A stretch of DNA of 64,000 bases from Dryococelus australis (taxonomy: Eukaryota > Arthropoda > Insecta > Phasmatodea > Phasmatidae). Both the position numbers and the translations under genes were made by a program. Below are positions 22,951 to 35,670 of the stretch, piece by piece (position 1 is the stretch's first letter; each line of letters starts with the position of its first letter). The notes beneath the pieces are model-generated. The model was not told where the DNA came from, did not search any database, and saw nothing but the letters and a program-made list of their open reading frames with translations. The stretch spans positions 7,792,709 to 7,856,708 of the forward strand of contig CM057003.1 of assembly GCA_029891345.1 (NCBI GenBank), in the 5' to 3' direction.

Positions 22951-23838
22951 CACTCTAAAAAATGTTTTGTACTTTTACAAGAAAAATCCTTGGAAACCCA
23001 GTTGCCAAGGAAATCCTTTGTAATACTACAAAGAGTTGTCTTGTAAAATCAGCAAAACATTTCTTTGTAATATTACAAATGATAGCCTTGTATTACAACT
23101 GACATTATTGAGAAGTGTAGGTACATCAAAATACTTTTTTCTTCTTCTAAAGAACAAATGTAATGAATCAGTAACACAGGACAACTAAAAAAAATCAAAA
23201 TTTAATTTACAAAAAAATGACACTTCGCCAGCACGGGGAGTTGAACTCACACCTCTTATAGTACTAGCCCGCACCTTAAACCAGAAGACAAACTTGACTT
23301 ACAATACACGCGCTTATTTTTACCGTGAATATAAGTGCAAGTACATAAAAAATAATATTGTAGCTACACGGTTAAGAAAAATAGGTATATTTATTTATTT
23401 TTAAGAGTTTAGTTTCTGAGTTACGAGATTTGGACGGCTCTTTATAACGAGGTATTGAGAGCCGATTTAAGAGATCTGAGTAGATAGGGAACATTAGCAG
23501 TTACTGAATAATACGGGCAGGTTTCATTATTATTAATTGAGTTGTTTTAAGTGTTTTACATTATTCAGACTTGCAATACATTTATTTTTGCACGCAGCTA
23601 CACTTTACGTTACCCATAGTTTTTGCACAAACAGTTATAAATGGTTTTAGGTTGTTGAGTGACCGCCATTTTGCTGAAGCTCGTGGATACGGCTCAGTAG
23701 AGTTCAAACACTTTCTAAGGTCTATTACAAACACGGGCCTTGTAGTTTTACAAGAAAAATCTTTGTACTGTTACAAGCATTTGTAAAATTACAAAGAATT
23801 TCTTAGTAAAAAATTACAAAAAAAATTTTTTTAGAGTG
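22951..23838. mobile_element. CACTCT-ended non-autonomous element with tRNA-like module, 888 bp
   Basis: The left end CACTCTAAAAAATGTTTTGT is mirrored by the right end TTTTTTTAGAGTG. The subterminal segments repeat TTACAAGAAAAATC and TTTGTAATATTACAAA-like motifs. Inside, on the minus strand, are a tRNA-like segment (23222-23292, B box GAGTTCAACTCCCC) and an S1-like SINE tail block (23427-23470). The same order is seen, reversed, at 9657-10130, so this is the element's own structure and not a one-off insertion. No transposase is present. Confidence 0.65.
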
Positions 23839-24406
23839 CTTTAACTACATATTGGTTGTCTACCGTCACAGTGGAAGATAGTAATTGGGCCAGCGTTCTC
23901 CAGGAGTTGCCAAACACCGTCTAGACCAATGGCTCAACTTATAAAAACATGCATGCTTTGAATTCTAGCTCGTCTCAAAATGAATTAGGGAATTCTTCAG
24001 GTCATTGCATATGGTATAGTTCCGCAAGTATCCGAGAGAAAACTACACTGCAGGGTTGTCCTCACGTAAGTAAGGATCACAACCGCAGCCATTTTATAGA
24101 GAAAATCGTAACATTTTAATAAGTGAAGAACAGTCGTATGCAGAGCTTAAGGCGGCCGCCTACGTGGAGGATGAACTGCGTTGCTGTGTGTTTTGAAATC
24201 CCGGTTTATTTTTAGGAAACCAATTCATGTACCCCTAAAACACTTACTTACGAAAAGAAAACACACTCCAGGATAGTTGTGTATGGTACATTCAAGACAT
24301 AGCGCACATAGAAAACATTATTTTAATGCCCTTCAACATCGGATGAAAACGGGATTTTCAGACTGCTGCTTCTCTGTACGAACCGGATTTATGCGAAACT
24401 ACGCTA
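23839..24406. other. unassigned stretch, no gene seen
   Basis: Nothing recognisable on either strand. Confidence 0.4.
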
Positions 24407-24812
24407 TAATCCATTCACGGTTACTCACAACTTTTCTGAAGCCCTGCTAAAGCTCTACTTCCAGTATATTCCTCCGCCTCGTGCAATCAAAGCCTAGAAA
24501 ATTACACCAGAGGACCAACTCACCTCTTTCATGCGCACTAACGGTAACAATATTTTCCCTAAGACCTATTTCTTACTATCAATTACCAACACGCCTTTCC
24601 TCTCACTGTTTTTATTCGCATTAATTATAAATTAAATATTATATTTTAAAGACAATGTATAAATAAAATTTCAATTCAACTAAGAATAAGTCACTTAAAT
24701 GCTAACACAATTGTAAGACGCATATGAGACATGGCGTATTTAGGAAAGTCATACATGGTGTGATTTTTCAAAGGTTTGATTAAAAAAGTGTGAAGAAACC
24801 GTGATTAGACTA
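24407..24812. mobile_element. MITE family G, copy 2
   Basis: The left TAATCCATTCACGGTTACTC and the right AAGAAACCGTGATTAGA are imperfect inverted repeats. The interior includes GAAGCCCTGCTAAAGCTCTA, AGCCTAGAAAATTACACCAG and CTCACTGTTTTTATTCGC. There is no coding sequence. It is the most complete copy of this family here. Confidence 0.65.
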
Positions 24813-25485
24813 TAGAGGAGTGTGTTGCACTTTGTTATAGTGTCACGTCCAATAAAACTATAGGGTCACCGCTTAAAATTACCATAACTCCAGCGGTACA
24901 TCGGGAACACTGCACGCGAGTCACAACTTCGCGCATAGAGGCGATATCGCTTTAAATGCACCAGCCGACGTATGCCGTAGCGTTTCGTCGATTTTGTCTC
25001 ATACACACACACACACACACACACACATGAACGTACCCCTCATCACTAGGCGTCGACAGCGAGGTCATCTATACAAATAAAAGTAGCACTTAAAAAAAAA
25101 CGGTCGATGAAAGTAAGCTTAATTTCATACACGTTCCTCTTGAATAGTATGTAATTACGCTGAAATCTTGAAGACGCAATTCATTACGTAACATTTATTG
25201 GTTTGTATGTGTGAATAGATATTTTTATGTACAAGTACTCAGATACGTACGACATATGGCCTTATTCTATTCCCAAAGAGTCACTCTCCCGTATGAAGGA
25301 TGCACATTCATGCCATGCAGTTAATCCTTTAGTGCATAGTGTTTCATGTACGGTACATCTGGAGTATTCGATTTCTGTTCGTATGCATATTCATTAAATG
25401 ACAATCATTTAAAAACCTACAGTAGACATGCAAACAAGCTTATGCAAGCAAAGAAAATCCTCATTTCCGCAACAGTCGAGTAGCG
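24813..25485. other. unassigned stretch with a CA microsatellite
   Basis: (CA)n at 25003-25027. No gene seen. Confidence 0.5.
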
Positions 25486-25690
25486 CAGTGGTTACCATTG
25501 TAGACTCGCAATACAAGGGTCATGAGTTCGAATCCCGGCATAGACTTTGAAGTAAAACTGAAATATTAAAGTGTGCATGCTGTGGATTGCTCGAACGCCC
25601 TTCATCGTTGGGGATCAAATACGACGTCGATCTATCGGAATGGCGAACCGATGGATTAACAAACCATCAAAAACTCGTACGATGGACTAT
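25486..25690 (+). mobile_element. tRNA-derived SINE-like element
   Basis: GTAGCGCAGTGGTTACCATT (A box) and GAGTTCGAATCCCGG (B box) are near-consensus and correctly spaced. The flanks do not pair into an acceptor stem, so this is a SINE head and not a tRNA gene. The body differs from family S1. Confidence 0.65.
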
Positions 25691-26149
25691 TTCGGGTTTG
25701 CCCGAACTATTATGAATTCGTAAAACGAAACAAACGTCAAATGAGTTTGTTCGTTTGACGGGTTTGTGTACCATTTATATGGTCAACATCGTAACTCTTA
25801 ATGATCGCTTCTGAGTATTAAAGAGTTAAGCAAAACTTTTACTGTGACTTCCCTTAATCCAACGCCCGCGCCGTATGTTGATGCACTTCGTATGACCCAA
25901 AGTATTGCCGAACCTTTAAGCATGTACACGCTCAAATTACTGGTGTATGATGTTAACGTGTAAAATGGCATGGTTGAGTGTCTTCCAACAAGGAGACCAC
26001 TTTAATAATTAGTAGTAAAATTACAAATATCTCTTTACGTATAGGACAGTGCATATACCGCGAATAATAGGCGGTGAACTTTGACGCGTGCCGCTTATAC
26101 ATCTAATCTAATCTGATTACGACTCATCGTCAATAGTTCCTCTTCCATC
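25691..26149. other. unassigned stretch
   Basis: No gene seen. Confidence 0.4.
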
Positions 26150-27895
26150 ACTGCAGACGTGAGTAACACGTTGCTTACCCTACAGGCAACGAAAACTTAT
26201 GAGCGTATTCTCTTCACCTGGAGGATACGCCGCCCTCCCTTCTTGAAGCCCAGACTTCGGGCAAGGCCGAGCGCCACCGACGAGGCACGAAGCAAAAACG
26301 CTGACCAGAGTATTCCCACGCCAACCAGGGTAGGAGGACGTCACGACTCCCCCGCACCCCGCGCCGGCAGCTAACAAGCTTACACTATATAAGCCAGTAC
26401 GCTGCCGAGCTCGAGAGTCCCCAATAGCGCCATGTCCGCCACCAGAGACTCTGTTTACAAGCCAGCGTCTCCCTCCAATTGCCAAGTCGAAAGGAAATGT
26501 AGTTCCCGTCCCCTATCTACTAGCTTTTTCGTCTTTACTAACACGAGCATGTTACACGCACACTCTGTCTCCTGTAGCATTTATGTTTACTACATGAATA
26601 ATCTTCAATTCTATTCTGCTGACTGGGTTTTTACGGTGTCTATGTCGTTTTTCCCAGTCTCTTCTAGTGATAGCTTAGCTATAAGTACACTTAGGGAGGT
26701 AGTCATGGCCCCAATTGCAGGCCATGGCTGTCCAATCCTTCTCTGCCGTTATGCATGTCTCCTTGCATGATTTTCTATCCTTGTAGGAGTAAGGGGTCTA
26801 GTCCTGAGATGCCTTAAGTCTCCTCTCTCCCAACTGGGCTTTCACTTAACTTTTAGTAATAGGGTAGTTAAGAAAGATAGCTTGAGTGTCATTCTTACGC
26901 ATTCTTCTCTGACGACCTCCCACAACACTAAGTCAGTGTTCGGGATCTTCGGATAATCTTGTTACTTTCAAGTACGCCCCATCGGCTACATACTACGTAC
27001 GTCGACGACCAGTGAACACGACGACCAGCGAACACGATCACATACTTATTCACCTTCACTTTGTCTCCTCTACACACCTTTTACTTAGCAGTTTAAGTTT
27101 AACTAATTTGTATTCGTCTAGAACCACCTTTTCCCTTTTTACATAGAACTAGATCGCCTACACCTGGAACCACAGTTACCTTCAGCTCTCCACGACTTTT
27201 TAGGAGGTAGCAGACGTTACGTGTTTATTGAATCTTCAATGAACACTCATTGTTCTCTACCTTTCGGTTTTTCATTTCCAGAGTATTTGTATCAACAATT
27301 GGAGACAGAATACGCCGTGCACTGCCGACAGGAACCGGAAGTTTTTTTAAATCGAGTTAGCCTGACTGTGGATCCCTTTCAGGTGTCTGCACGTCAGAAG
27401 ACATGCACATTAGACGGCTGACTGCCTGTTTCTTCCCAGTCACACATGAGCACTAAGTCGGTGCTCGTGGGGGAGAAACAGCGATGCCACAACCACTAGA
27501 AACACCACATCGGGAGGCACGACAGGCTCAGGTTACTTCTCACCATTCGCAATAAGTTAGTGCGCAAGTGACCGTAGCCTGAAGTTTTGCAGTTCATCCT
27601 ATTGCGAACGCACAAGCAGTAGAGGCTTGGCAGTCCCCACGGCTCCATGTCCCTGATCAGCCCGCATACGGTGGGGGATCAGTGGGGCCTCTTATCGAGC
27701 TCGTGCCGGCAAGTCACTATTGGGTTACAATGTCAACCTTCCTGTCTAAGTGCATCGCGTTGACTATATAATTGTTTGCCCTATGCCTCACGAGAAGAGG
27801 AGTGGTATAAAATCGCAGGGAACGATATCTGGCTCACTCTACTCTAGAGCCGTGGATCGCACTACCACGTCCTACGCAGGAGAGGCAGCTACTCA
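26150..27895. other. GC-richer non-coding block with TATA-like boxes
   Basis: Composition shifts sharply from the AT-rich flanks. CTATATAAGCC occurs near 26386. TATAAAA at 27806-27812 is followed 30 bases later by CTCACTCT, a plausible TATA-initiator spacing. A small duplication, GACGACCAG(T/C)GAACACGA, lies near 27005-27040. It could be a long terminal repeat or leader of a retrotransposon, but no polyprotein, primer-binding site or second repeat is visible. Confidence 0.25.
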
Positions 27896-30669
27896 CAAAA
27901 CTAATATTTTGATTTTCTAATCATTGTTTGGATTAATGTTCCTTTTAAATGCATCACTGTATTGGAATTTGTCGGTTCATTAAAGTTTTTTGATGTCATA
28001 TGTAATTCTGCCCTCTCCAAATTTACGATACGAACAGGAAATTTTACATGAATAATATTAAGATTTATAAGACCATATTGGATATTAAAAAACAAATGTA
28101 AAAGTCATAATGATGTTTCATAGAAAAATAAATATGGGTTTTAATTTTTTTCGCAGGTAGTAAACTTTAGGAAATTAATATTATTTTATCATTTATAAAA
28201 AAAATATTTGTTTACAAATGCATTTTTTTTTTTTTTGCATTTGTAAATCGTTAGAGAGTTCTGCACAAAAGTTGTTAAAGTAAAGAGAAAAATTCGTTAA
28301 TTTCAATGCAAATTTGAACATGACATATAATAGGAAGGAAAGTTGAATAACTGCAAAACGATTTTAATTTAGATTACACATATTTTAGTTTTAAACAGTT
28401 TGTTAAAGCGCACTAGTTACTTCTTGTCACCGTGCTGTGACCTCTTTACAGGGTGCAATTTATTATTTTTATATTAGGCTACTGATTGTCCGTGTTTGGA
28501 AAACGTCATAAGTTAAAATTCAATTTTAAAGATTGGATTCAGGGCTGGTTTAAGGCCAGTTGAATGAAAACGGGTCGGTAAGTGTTTGAATATATCGATA
28601 TTTGGGGGACGGATTACACGAATGCAAAATGTTTAAAAGAAACTATTTTGAAAATACAAAGTAAAACCTCTTATTTGAATCAATTTTAAAAAACCTGATT
28701 TTAAAAGTTCCTGTAAATATTTTATCACAAGGCTTAAGATAATTATTTGCCATTAAGTTTTATTAAGTTTTACTAAAGAAATTATTTATTTCGAATATTG
28801 TAAATCTCTTAAATGCAAAAAAAAAAAAATATTGCATTATTAATATAAAGGAATACTCGAAATCTTATGGAACTTAGAGATGATGAAAATATTGAATTTA
28901 ATTTTCAAGGGAAAATTAGCATTAATTTTTAAGGAGTTTATATTAATTACTGTTGGGAACTTATTTAATACTGGATATAAGTGTTTCGAACTAATTATTT
29001 TCATCAAAAAATACAATAATAATAATAAATTAATATTACATTGAATAAAATTTGGCAATGGGACGTTGCTTACTGGCTATTTATATTATACTGCTCTGAC
29101 AGGTCAATGATGAATTAAGTATTTAACAGCTTACTGTATTAAATAAAAACCTGTAGTTTTAGTAGACTTATATAAATAAGTTTTACTGTACGTAGTCAAA
29201 GAAGCTTATATTATAATGGGCTTACATAAATTGTTAGAATTCTCCAACAAATTTTGATCAAAACTTGTTTTATAAATCAAATTTTATTTAAATATTTATT
29301 TCAAAATATTATATTAGTAAATTCATCAAGACTTCAGCTATAAATACACGAATATTGACAGCGATAAAGAAAGTGATACTGTGTTTTTCTCTCTAAATGG
29401 AAAATAATATAATAACCGTGCCTGTTATTTTCTCTTCACACCAGAACACTGCATAAAGTTTTTATAAATGTTCATATTGACCGGCATGTCATCAGATTTA
29501 TAAATTGGTTTACACAGTACTGCAGACTGTACCCAGCAAACTTATTTGCCGTAAGTAAACACGATTGCCATCGTACACACGCCCTTTCAACAGATCCCCT
29601 CAGCAACGTATATAATAATAATAAATTATTTAAGTTTTCGAATTCAGTAAACATTTACAGAACATCCAAAAACTATTGCAAAAATAGCGTATAAGAATAA
29701 TACATAATTTTACCTCCGCAACAAGCATGCTTACTGTTGTCGTTGCTGTTAGGATTATAGTTTTCTTAGCAGTATCAATGTCTATATTTAGGTACTATTT
29801 ATCGAATTCAGTCATCACTTAACTGTATAGACGAATAATACAATTTTGATGCAGGAACTGGAAAAAAAATAATGTTTTGATGAACTCTAAACTGAGCTAA
29901 TGTAACGGGAAAACACTACAATGTAAATTTTTAGTGCACCGGAATCCAAAAACAGTGATTTACGTATCGTAAAGCCATTAAATTGTAATTTAATGTTAGA
30001 AAAAATGAACACTGTTAACAGAATACAATCATATAAAATGTGGGTTTGAATCCGAAACATGCCATAAGGGTCATAATGATGTTTAAAAAATTTTATGAAA
30101 TTAGTTTTATATTATAATTATCCCACATATACCACATATACATATAATTTGGTTACATGCTTTCGTGTAGTATTTATTTTATAACTTTTCCTTCACCTTT
30201 TCCAGCAATACCCCAGGTAATTTTTTGGCAGTCGACTATGAAACCTTTTTAACATTCTGCATTTTTAACATACTGTTGGGCGGAAGTAGGGTGAGAAACG
30301 TGTCAGTGATCAAATTCATGTGTACAGAAAGTTAACAGGTACTTGTGGTAATATGAGAATATTAGGTTATGTAGAATTGGTTTATAATCCTTGATATGTA
30401 TTCATTATGTTATTATATATGTATGTGATCATATGAGATATAATCTATATTAAATGTGTTTACCATTTACATACATATGGCGCTTTCATAAGTAAAATAT
30501 TTTACTTTGGTCTAATGACAAAAATATGTAAGTAACATCCTGATCCTCTTAATGTGCCTCCATCTGATGGAAAAAGCAACGTAGCATGCTTAACTATAAA
30601 CACCGTATTTCACCAATAATATATGGGGACTTCATGAAGTTTCCAACATGATTGCGAGTTCTGAACATG
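27896..30669. other. very AT-rich stretch, no gene seen
   Basis: All frames are interrupted by frequent stops. There are A and T homopolymer runs (28224-28237 and 28818-28830). Confidence 0.45.
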
Positions 30670-30790
30670 ATCTTTCAGTTTAATCAGCAAAGCATCGGCA
30701 CGGAAAGCTGGCGGTACATGATTCGAATCCCAGCCAGTCCTCCAATTTTCCTATTCAACTGTTACATTAAAGTGCCTGTTCAAGGGCCTG
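30670..30790 (+). mobile_element. possible SINE-like tRNA-derived fragment
   Basis: ATGATTCGAATCCCAGCC is a good B box and AGCATCGGCACGGAAAGC is a poor A box. It is a degenerate fragment only. Confidence 0.35.
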
Positions 30791-32910
30791 CTGGGATATC
30801 AATGTATAATTTCCTTAGAAAATAGCCTTCCCTTCAGTGACAATGATTTCCATACTACATGTACAAAAATAGATCAGCTTAAAAGACGTTGAAACTTTTT
30901 TACAGCACATCTGCTAGTCATGTATTTTGAAATGGACATTCCTGGCTAAACTCATAAGAATCCCCAATCGAAGTGACTGCTTCCATACAGAAAACGACAC
31001 GTGTAAAAGTAACCAAAACTCATAATTTAATATTTTTCCCAGAAATTTTTTCATTGTGTATTACTTTCCAGCTGAAAAGTTGTTTGTTGAATCCACGAAC
31101 TGAAGAATTAAAACAATACCTTACTAGTAAAAAAATGCCAATAAAATCTATTTAAATCATTTGCAGGCAGCAAGACTTCACAATTTTATGCAAAAGTGTC
31201 ACACTTTATAAAAGAAATTTAAGAACGGAATCGGGAAAATAATGTCTTTATTTTTATTTATTTCATTCACTACTTAATAAGTAGAACATAAAAGCTATTT
31301 AGTGTGCAGATTACTCTAATTTTTACACGTGCTGAGATTTTTTGACGTAATTACTTCTCAAACATAGAATTTTTCTCTTGGCAGCCCGCATGAACAACAA
31401 AACAAGGAAACCATTTTTTGAATTGAAAAACAATGTTTCGGGATACGTATCCCACGGCATCGTACAAACAGCAAGTAACCAAACACAGTGGCAGTTTTCA
31501 TTTTTTACAAAAAGTTTTATTACCATTAAATCATAATTACTCTCTTAATAAAAAAATATTTATGTTATTAAACTTTTATTTTAAACTTATTTTTCACCTA
31601 AGATAAATAAAAATAAAATGTATGATTTGGATAAGTACACCTACATAAACGAGGTCACAGGAAAAATTCGCGTTTATTTGTAGGCTTTTGATAAGTAATT
31701 ATAAATCTACTGCGCGTTACACCATCCAGGTGCTAACTTTAGATTGAAACGGTATAATTCAGGTCAACCTCAGAATTCCATAGACTAACTATCCACAGAG
31801 TGGATTCGCATGTTTCTACCAGTGAACAAATGTTTTCAGTTTTATTCGTTTCAGTTCAGTGATATGCTCAGGAATGTTTCCACCGGGCACCCAGATGCTG
31901 CGGCGACCTACAAAATTCCATTGCACCCTGCAGTTTACAGGTCAGCAACCTCCCTAACCACGCGGTTGCGCTGGCAGCGTACCCACGCAGCGGCTGGGTG
32001 ATGATGGGTTTTGGTAAGGGTGGGGGTGGGGGCAGGGGTGATTTCCCGTTATTTGAGGCTACACTAAATTAACTTACCGCGCGACCGTGCCTTTCGGACA
32101 AGCGCAAGGGAACGCTGTACGGTTGGCGCAGTTTATTGCCCCACAAACATTCTGCAGCTCCTACGGCATTAAACAAATTATAAAAAAGAAAAAAAAAATG
32201 GCTACAAGAGTAAAGTATTTTCTCGGAAAGCGTCACGTCTCAATAATCTGAATCTGTTTGAATCACAGTAAAATATCAGTTCCTCGGCAAACTTCTCATT
32301 GTTCTAACCTGAGCGTTTTTAAAATTCATGTTTTATCTAAAAACTTCAATAACATGCGCGAGGGTTTGCTATCCTCACTATAGTACAAAATAACAAAAAG
32401 TTTGTTTCAACAAATTTGCTTTCAGGAGATGATAATACTATCATAAATGTTTTGGATCGTTTACTCTCTTAATCAAACATATTATTTTCTCTGCTTACAT
32501 CTTGACTGGAGATTTCGTGCACTATATATGTATGTATGTATGTTTGTGTGTATATATATGTCTATATGTCTATATATATACAGTATATTCACTACTCTTT
32601 AGTTCCGGTCAACGCTGTATATGCTTATTAGTATTCTGACGTACGTGTCGTACAATAAGTACGTTTTAACTGATGAGATCACCATTTTGAGCCCATGAAA
32701 CTTAAGTCGGCGACACCAAATAGCGACACAGTGACGACAATATTTACATTTACGCATTTGTGAGGCAAATAACATACGGAATAGTGTCGTAGGTGACAAA
32801 TTTATTGGTCCATACTAACTTGCTGATAGAATTTAATGAACGTTTGAGGACAAATCACAATAACCGTGGCTCATTTTAATGTGCCCAATCGTGTTCTGTG
32901 CCCTTGAGCA
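30791..32910. other. AT-rich stretch, no gene seen
   Basis: A GC island at 31870-32120 shows no coding character. A TATG/TATA-rich microsatellite occurs at 32521-32582. Confidence 0.4.
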
Positions 32911-33030
32911 TTTTAGCACGAGAGCCAGTCATTGCTCTACCACGACTTTCTCAGAAGCGAGGCTTGATGGTTTGGCCTCCTAACTCCCCAGACATGACAC
33001 CGCCTGCAATCGTGAAACTGGAGTGTAGCT
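32911..33030 (+). pseudogene. scrap of a mariner/Tc1-superfamily transposase
   Basis: One frame reads GLMVWPPNSPDMTPPAIVKL. WPP.SPDLTP is the hallmark just before the last catalytic acid in mariner-like and related DDE/D transposases. Only about 40 residues are readable before a stop, and no terminal repeats are seen, so this is an old fragment. Confidence 0.5.
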
Positions 33031-34681
33031 TCGTTTTACTGTGAGGTTTTTCAATCATGCAATGTAGTGGAGATAATAATCTTCATAATTTTAGTTTGAA
33101 AGAGTTTCTTAATTGTTATAGTATCCGATAGCAGAGGGATTTACCGTCAGTTTCCCAGTCGTGATATTGAAGCCCCATGTCAGGACAAGCAGAAATATGA
33201 TATAGGTGCGGAATCCGTACATGAATTAATTTACACTTACACTTGCGTAGAATTGACGAACAGCTGAAGTATTTCCTGATATTGGAGGCTCAACTAAGGT
33301 TAATATAAGGTACGTCTTACTAACTCCAGTGTTGAAAAATACCGAGATAAAATGGAAGTAACACAAGTGGCTGTCAAAAACCATGACAGTAGAATAATTT
33401 AGGGGAGTTGGGGCCAATGAGCTGCTCACAGCAGATGGCACTCACAGCATGGCTGAAATTTTCTAATGGATGACCAGTCTATTAGGTATTTCTGAAACCT
33501 GCCCAGTAGAACCATTATTCCGAAGTCCAACAGAAAAATTTAATATCATTGCCGGAAATTATTACTTACGTTGTCGATTAGTGATTATTTCAACTTAGAT
33601 GATTTTGTCAATTACGTTCTTATGATATAGCAATTTTCTGATTAAAATAAACTTATATTTTAAAAGAAGTGACTGCGAGGTATGTTTCCGTCTGAGGCAG
33701 GATGAATACGTAAGATATAAGTGGATATTTGTGATAAAGGAAGCCAGCTGCCTGTGCGATAGACAAGTCTGTAATTCCCGGCTAGAATGTAGAATATATT
33801 TTAAAATCTTTTCGAAAAAATCATTAAATAGTGTAGTGTTAGCCCGGCTGCTACTTCAGACGATAAGACCCTTTATAATAATTCGCGGCTCTTTAGAAAA
33901 CGTGGCCAGAAAGGCCAGGAAGCAACTCCAAACTACTATCAGGCTGTTATGTGTTGGTTTAAAAAGAAAAGCAATTTCCCCGGACGTGTGAAACAAAAAC
34001 TCCATTTATCAAGTGGCCGCAGAAAACGTAAACTTTTAACTTTACCAAATATAATAACGACACGTCGCAATTTTGTTTAACCGTCTACTGTACACGTCAA
34101 TAGAAAACTTTAGGTACAGTCCGACCAATTATTTTTCCCTTTAATCTTCTCTCAATACGTTTTGTATTCGCCAATGCTTTCGACAAATAATTGCAGAATT
34201 TTAATAAAAAAACGAAATAGGACAGTGGAAAAACTAGCTGTATAGGAAACACTCGAAACCATTGTTTTATTTGATGTCACAAAAAAAAAGTAAAAATAAA
34301 AAATGGCAGGGAAACGCGAAGCAGAGTATTAGTAGGTCAATTAAGTTAAAAGTTTAGAAGAACTTTAAATCAAATATGTAATGGTGTTTTCCCTTTATTA
34401 TCGGATGAAACTACTATCCATAGGCATCAATTATTTAATTTAAATACATACATTATTATATTATATATACTACATATACACATGCTGTCAATGACTATGA
34501 GGCGCAGTGGTATCCACATAGAAACTAAATGCTTCATTACAAACTCTAAGAATATATTACGTTGTTATGTTCTGTGTTTGAAAGGCATGATGCATAATGT
34601 GTATTGATAGAACAGGTTAATAACTTCAGTATTTCCACTTTCCTTAACAGATTACAGAGCGGCCTGGTATTTTACAACATG
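33031..34681. other. AT-rich stretch, no gene seen
   Basis: Short chance frames only. Confidence 0.4.
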
Positions 34682-34725
34682 GGCTTAGCCTTACGCCTGT
34701 AATGGCTTAGCCTTATGCCTGTAAC
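34682..34725. repeat. 22-bp tandem duplication
   Basis: GGCTTAGCCTTACGCCTGTA and GGCTTAGCCTTATGCCTGTA stand side by side with one difference. Confidence 0.85.
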
Positions 34726-34839
34726 TGGGATTTAAAGACACTTTTACGGGATTGTACATTTTGATGTAAGACAGTAACAGAAAATAAAATATGTGCTCTT
34801 CAAAGTTAAGAAATTGCTTAGTAGGGAACTACAAGGGGG

Positions 34840-34862
34840 AAAAAAAAAAAAAAAAAAAAAAA
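34840..34862. repeat. poly-A run
   Basis: 23 A's after GGGGG. It is not preceded by a recognisable retroposed body. Confidence 0.95.
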
Positions 34863-35198
34863 CACCCCTAACAATAAAAAAATTTACCACTGCAGCGTGG
34901 TAGATTTTCAGTAAGCTTTGATATTACCTTATTTTCTGCTAGTTTCATTTCGCCTATAAAATAACGTGTTAACTTCAAAACAGAATGTAACGAAGTAGCG
35001 AAAAATCACTGTTCACCCTATATTTGCAAGTACTATAATTCTTTGATTGCTTTCTAAACTAGGACTGAGTAAAAAGTGATTATCTTTATTTATAAATAAA
35101 AACTGATGGAAAGTTTTTTTTTTATTGATTAACAAGGTAGCACCGATCTATGGAAAACACGACAAATTGTTTCGACATTTAAACCAAAGGGGTAATTT

Positions 35199-35280
35199 AA
35201 TTACATTCATGACTTAATTGTGCAGTGTCCAATGTCTATAATTACATTCATGACTTAATTGTGCAGTGTCCAATGTCTAT
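35199..35280. repeat. perfect 41-bp tandem duplication
   Basis: AATTACATTCATGACTTAAT through CCAATGTCTAT occurs twice in tandem. No gene covers it. Confidence 0.95.
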
Positions 35281-35597
35281 AATAAGAAAATATGCACTAA
35301 ACTAAGAAAAATAAACAACGCGAAAGTGTTTGAAATTTGAATATAAATCAAAAATTTTAAATTGTTGTATTTAGCTGCATAGCATGAGGTTTCTCCGCTT
35401 GGTTTTATGTTTGTAGTTAACATGCAAAGTTCTGCAGATCTGCATAAGTCAACTACACTGTTGCCATTACAATTCAAAAGTCATGCATATTTCATATTTT
35501 TTCACAACTTTAAATTTTTATTTACTTTGGTTCCCTGCAACACGAATTTTGTTCTAACACGTATGTGTATTAAAGTATATGCTATGTGTATTTATTC

Positions 35598-35670
35598 ATA
35601 CACACACACAAACATGTGTTTGTGTGTGTGTGTATATATATATATATATACATACATACATACATACAAA
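35598..35670. repeat. compound CA/TG/TA/CATA microsatellite
   Basis: (CA)n, then (TG)n, (TA)n and (CATA)n in sequence. Confidence 0.95.

Noticed and set aside
25486-25556. Possible tRNA gene (good A and B boxes)
   Set aside because: The flanking bases do not pair into an acceptor stem and the copy continues into a longer body, so it is a SINE head.
26159-26770. Short ORFs in the GC-shifted block as a retrotransposon protein
   Set aside because: No nucleocapsid, protease or reverse transcriptase motif in any frame.
34801-34862. Poly-A tail of a processed pseudogene
   Set aside because: No spliced-gene-like body precedes the A-run, and GGGGG directly before it is not typical.
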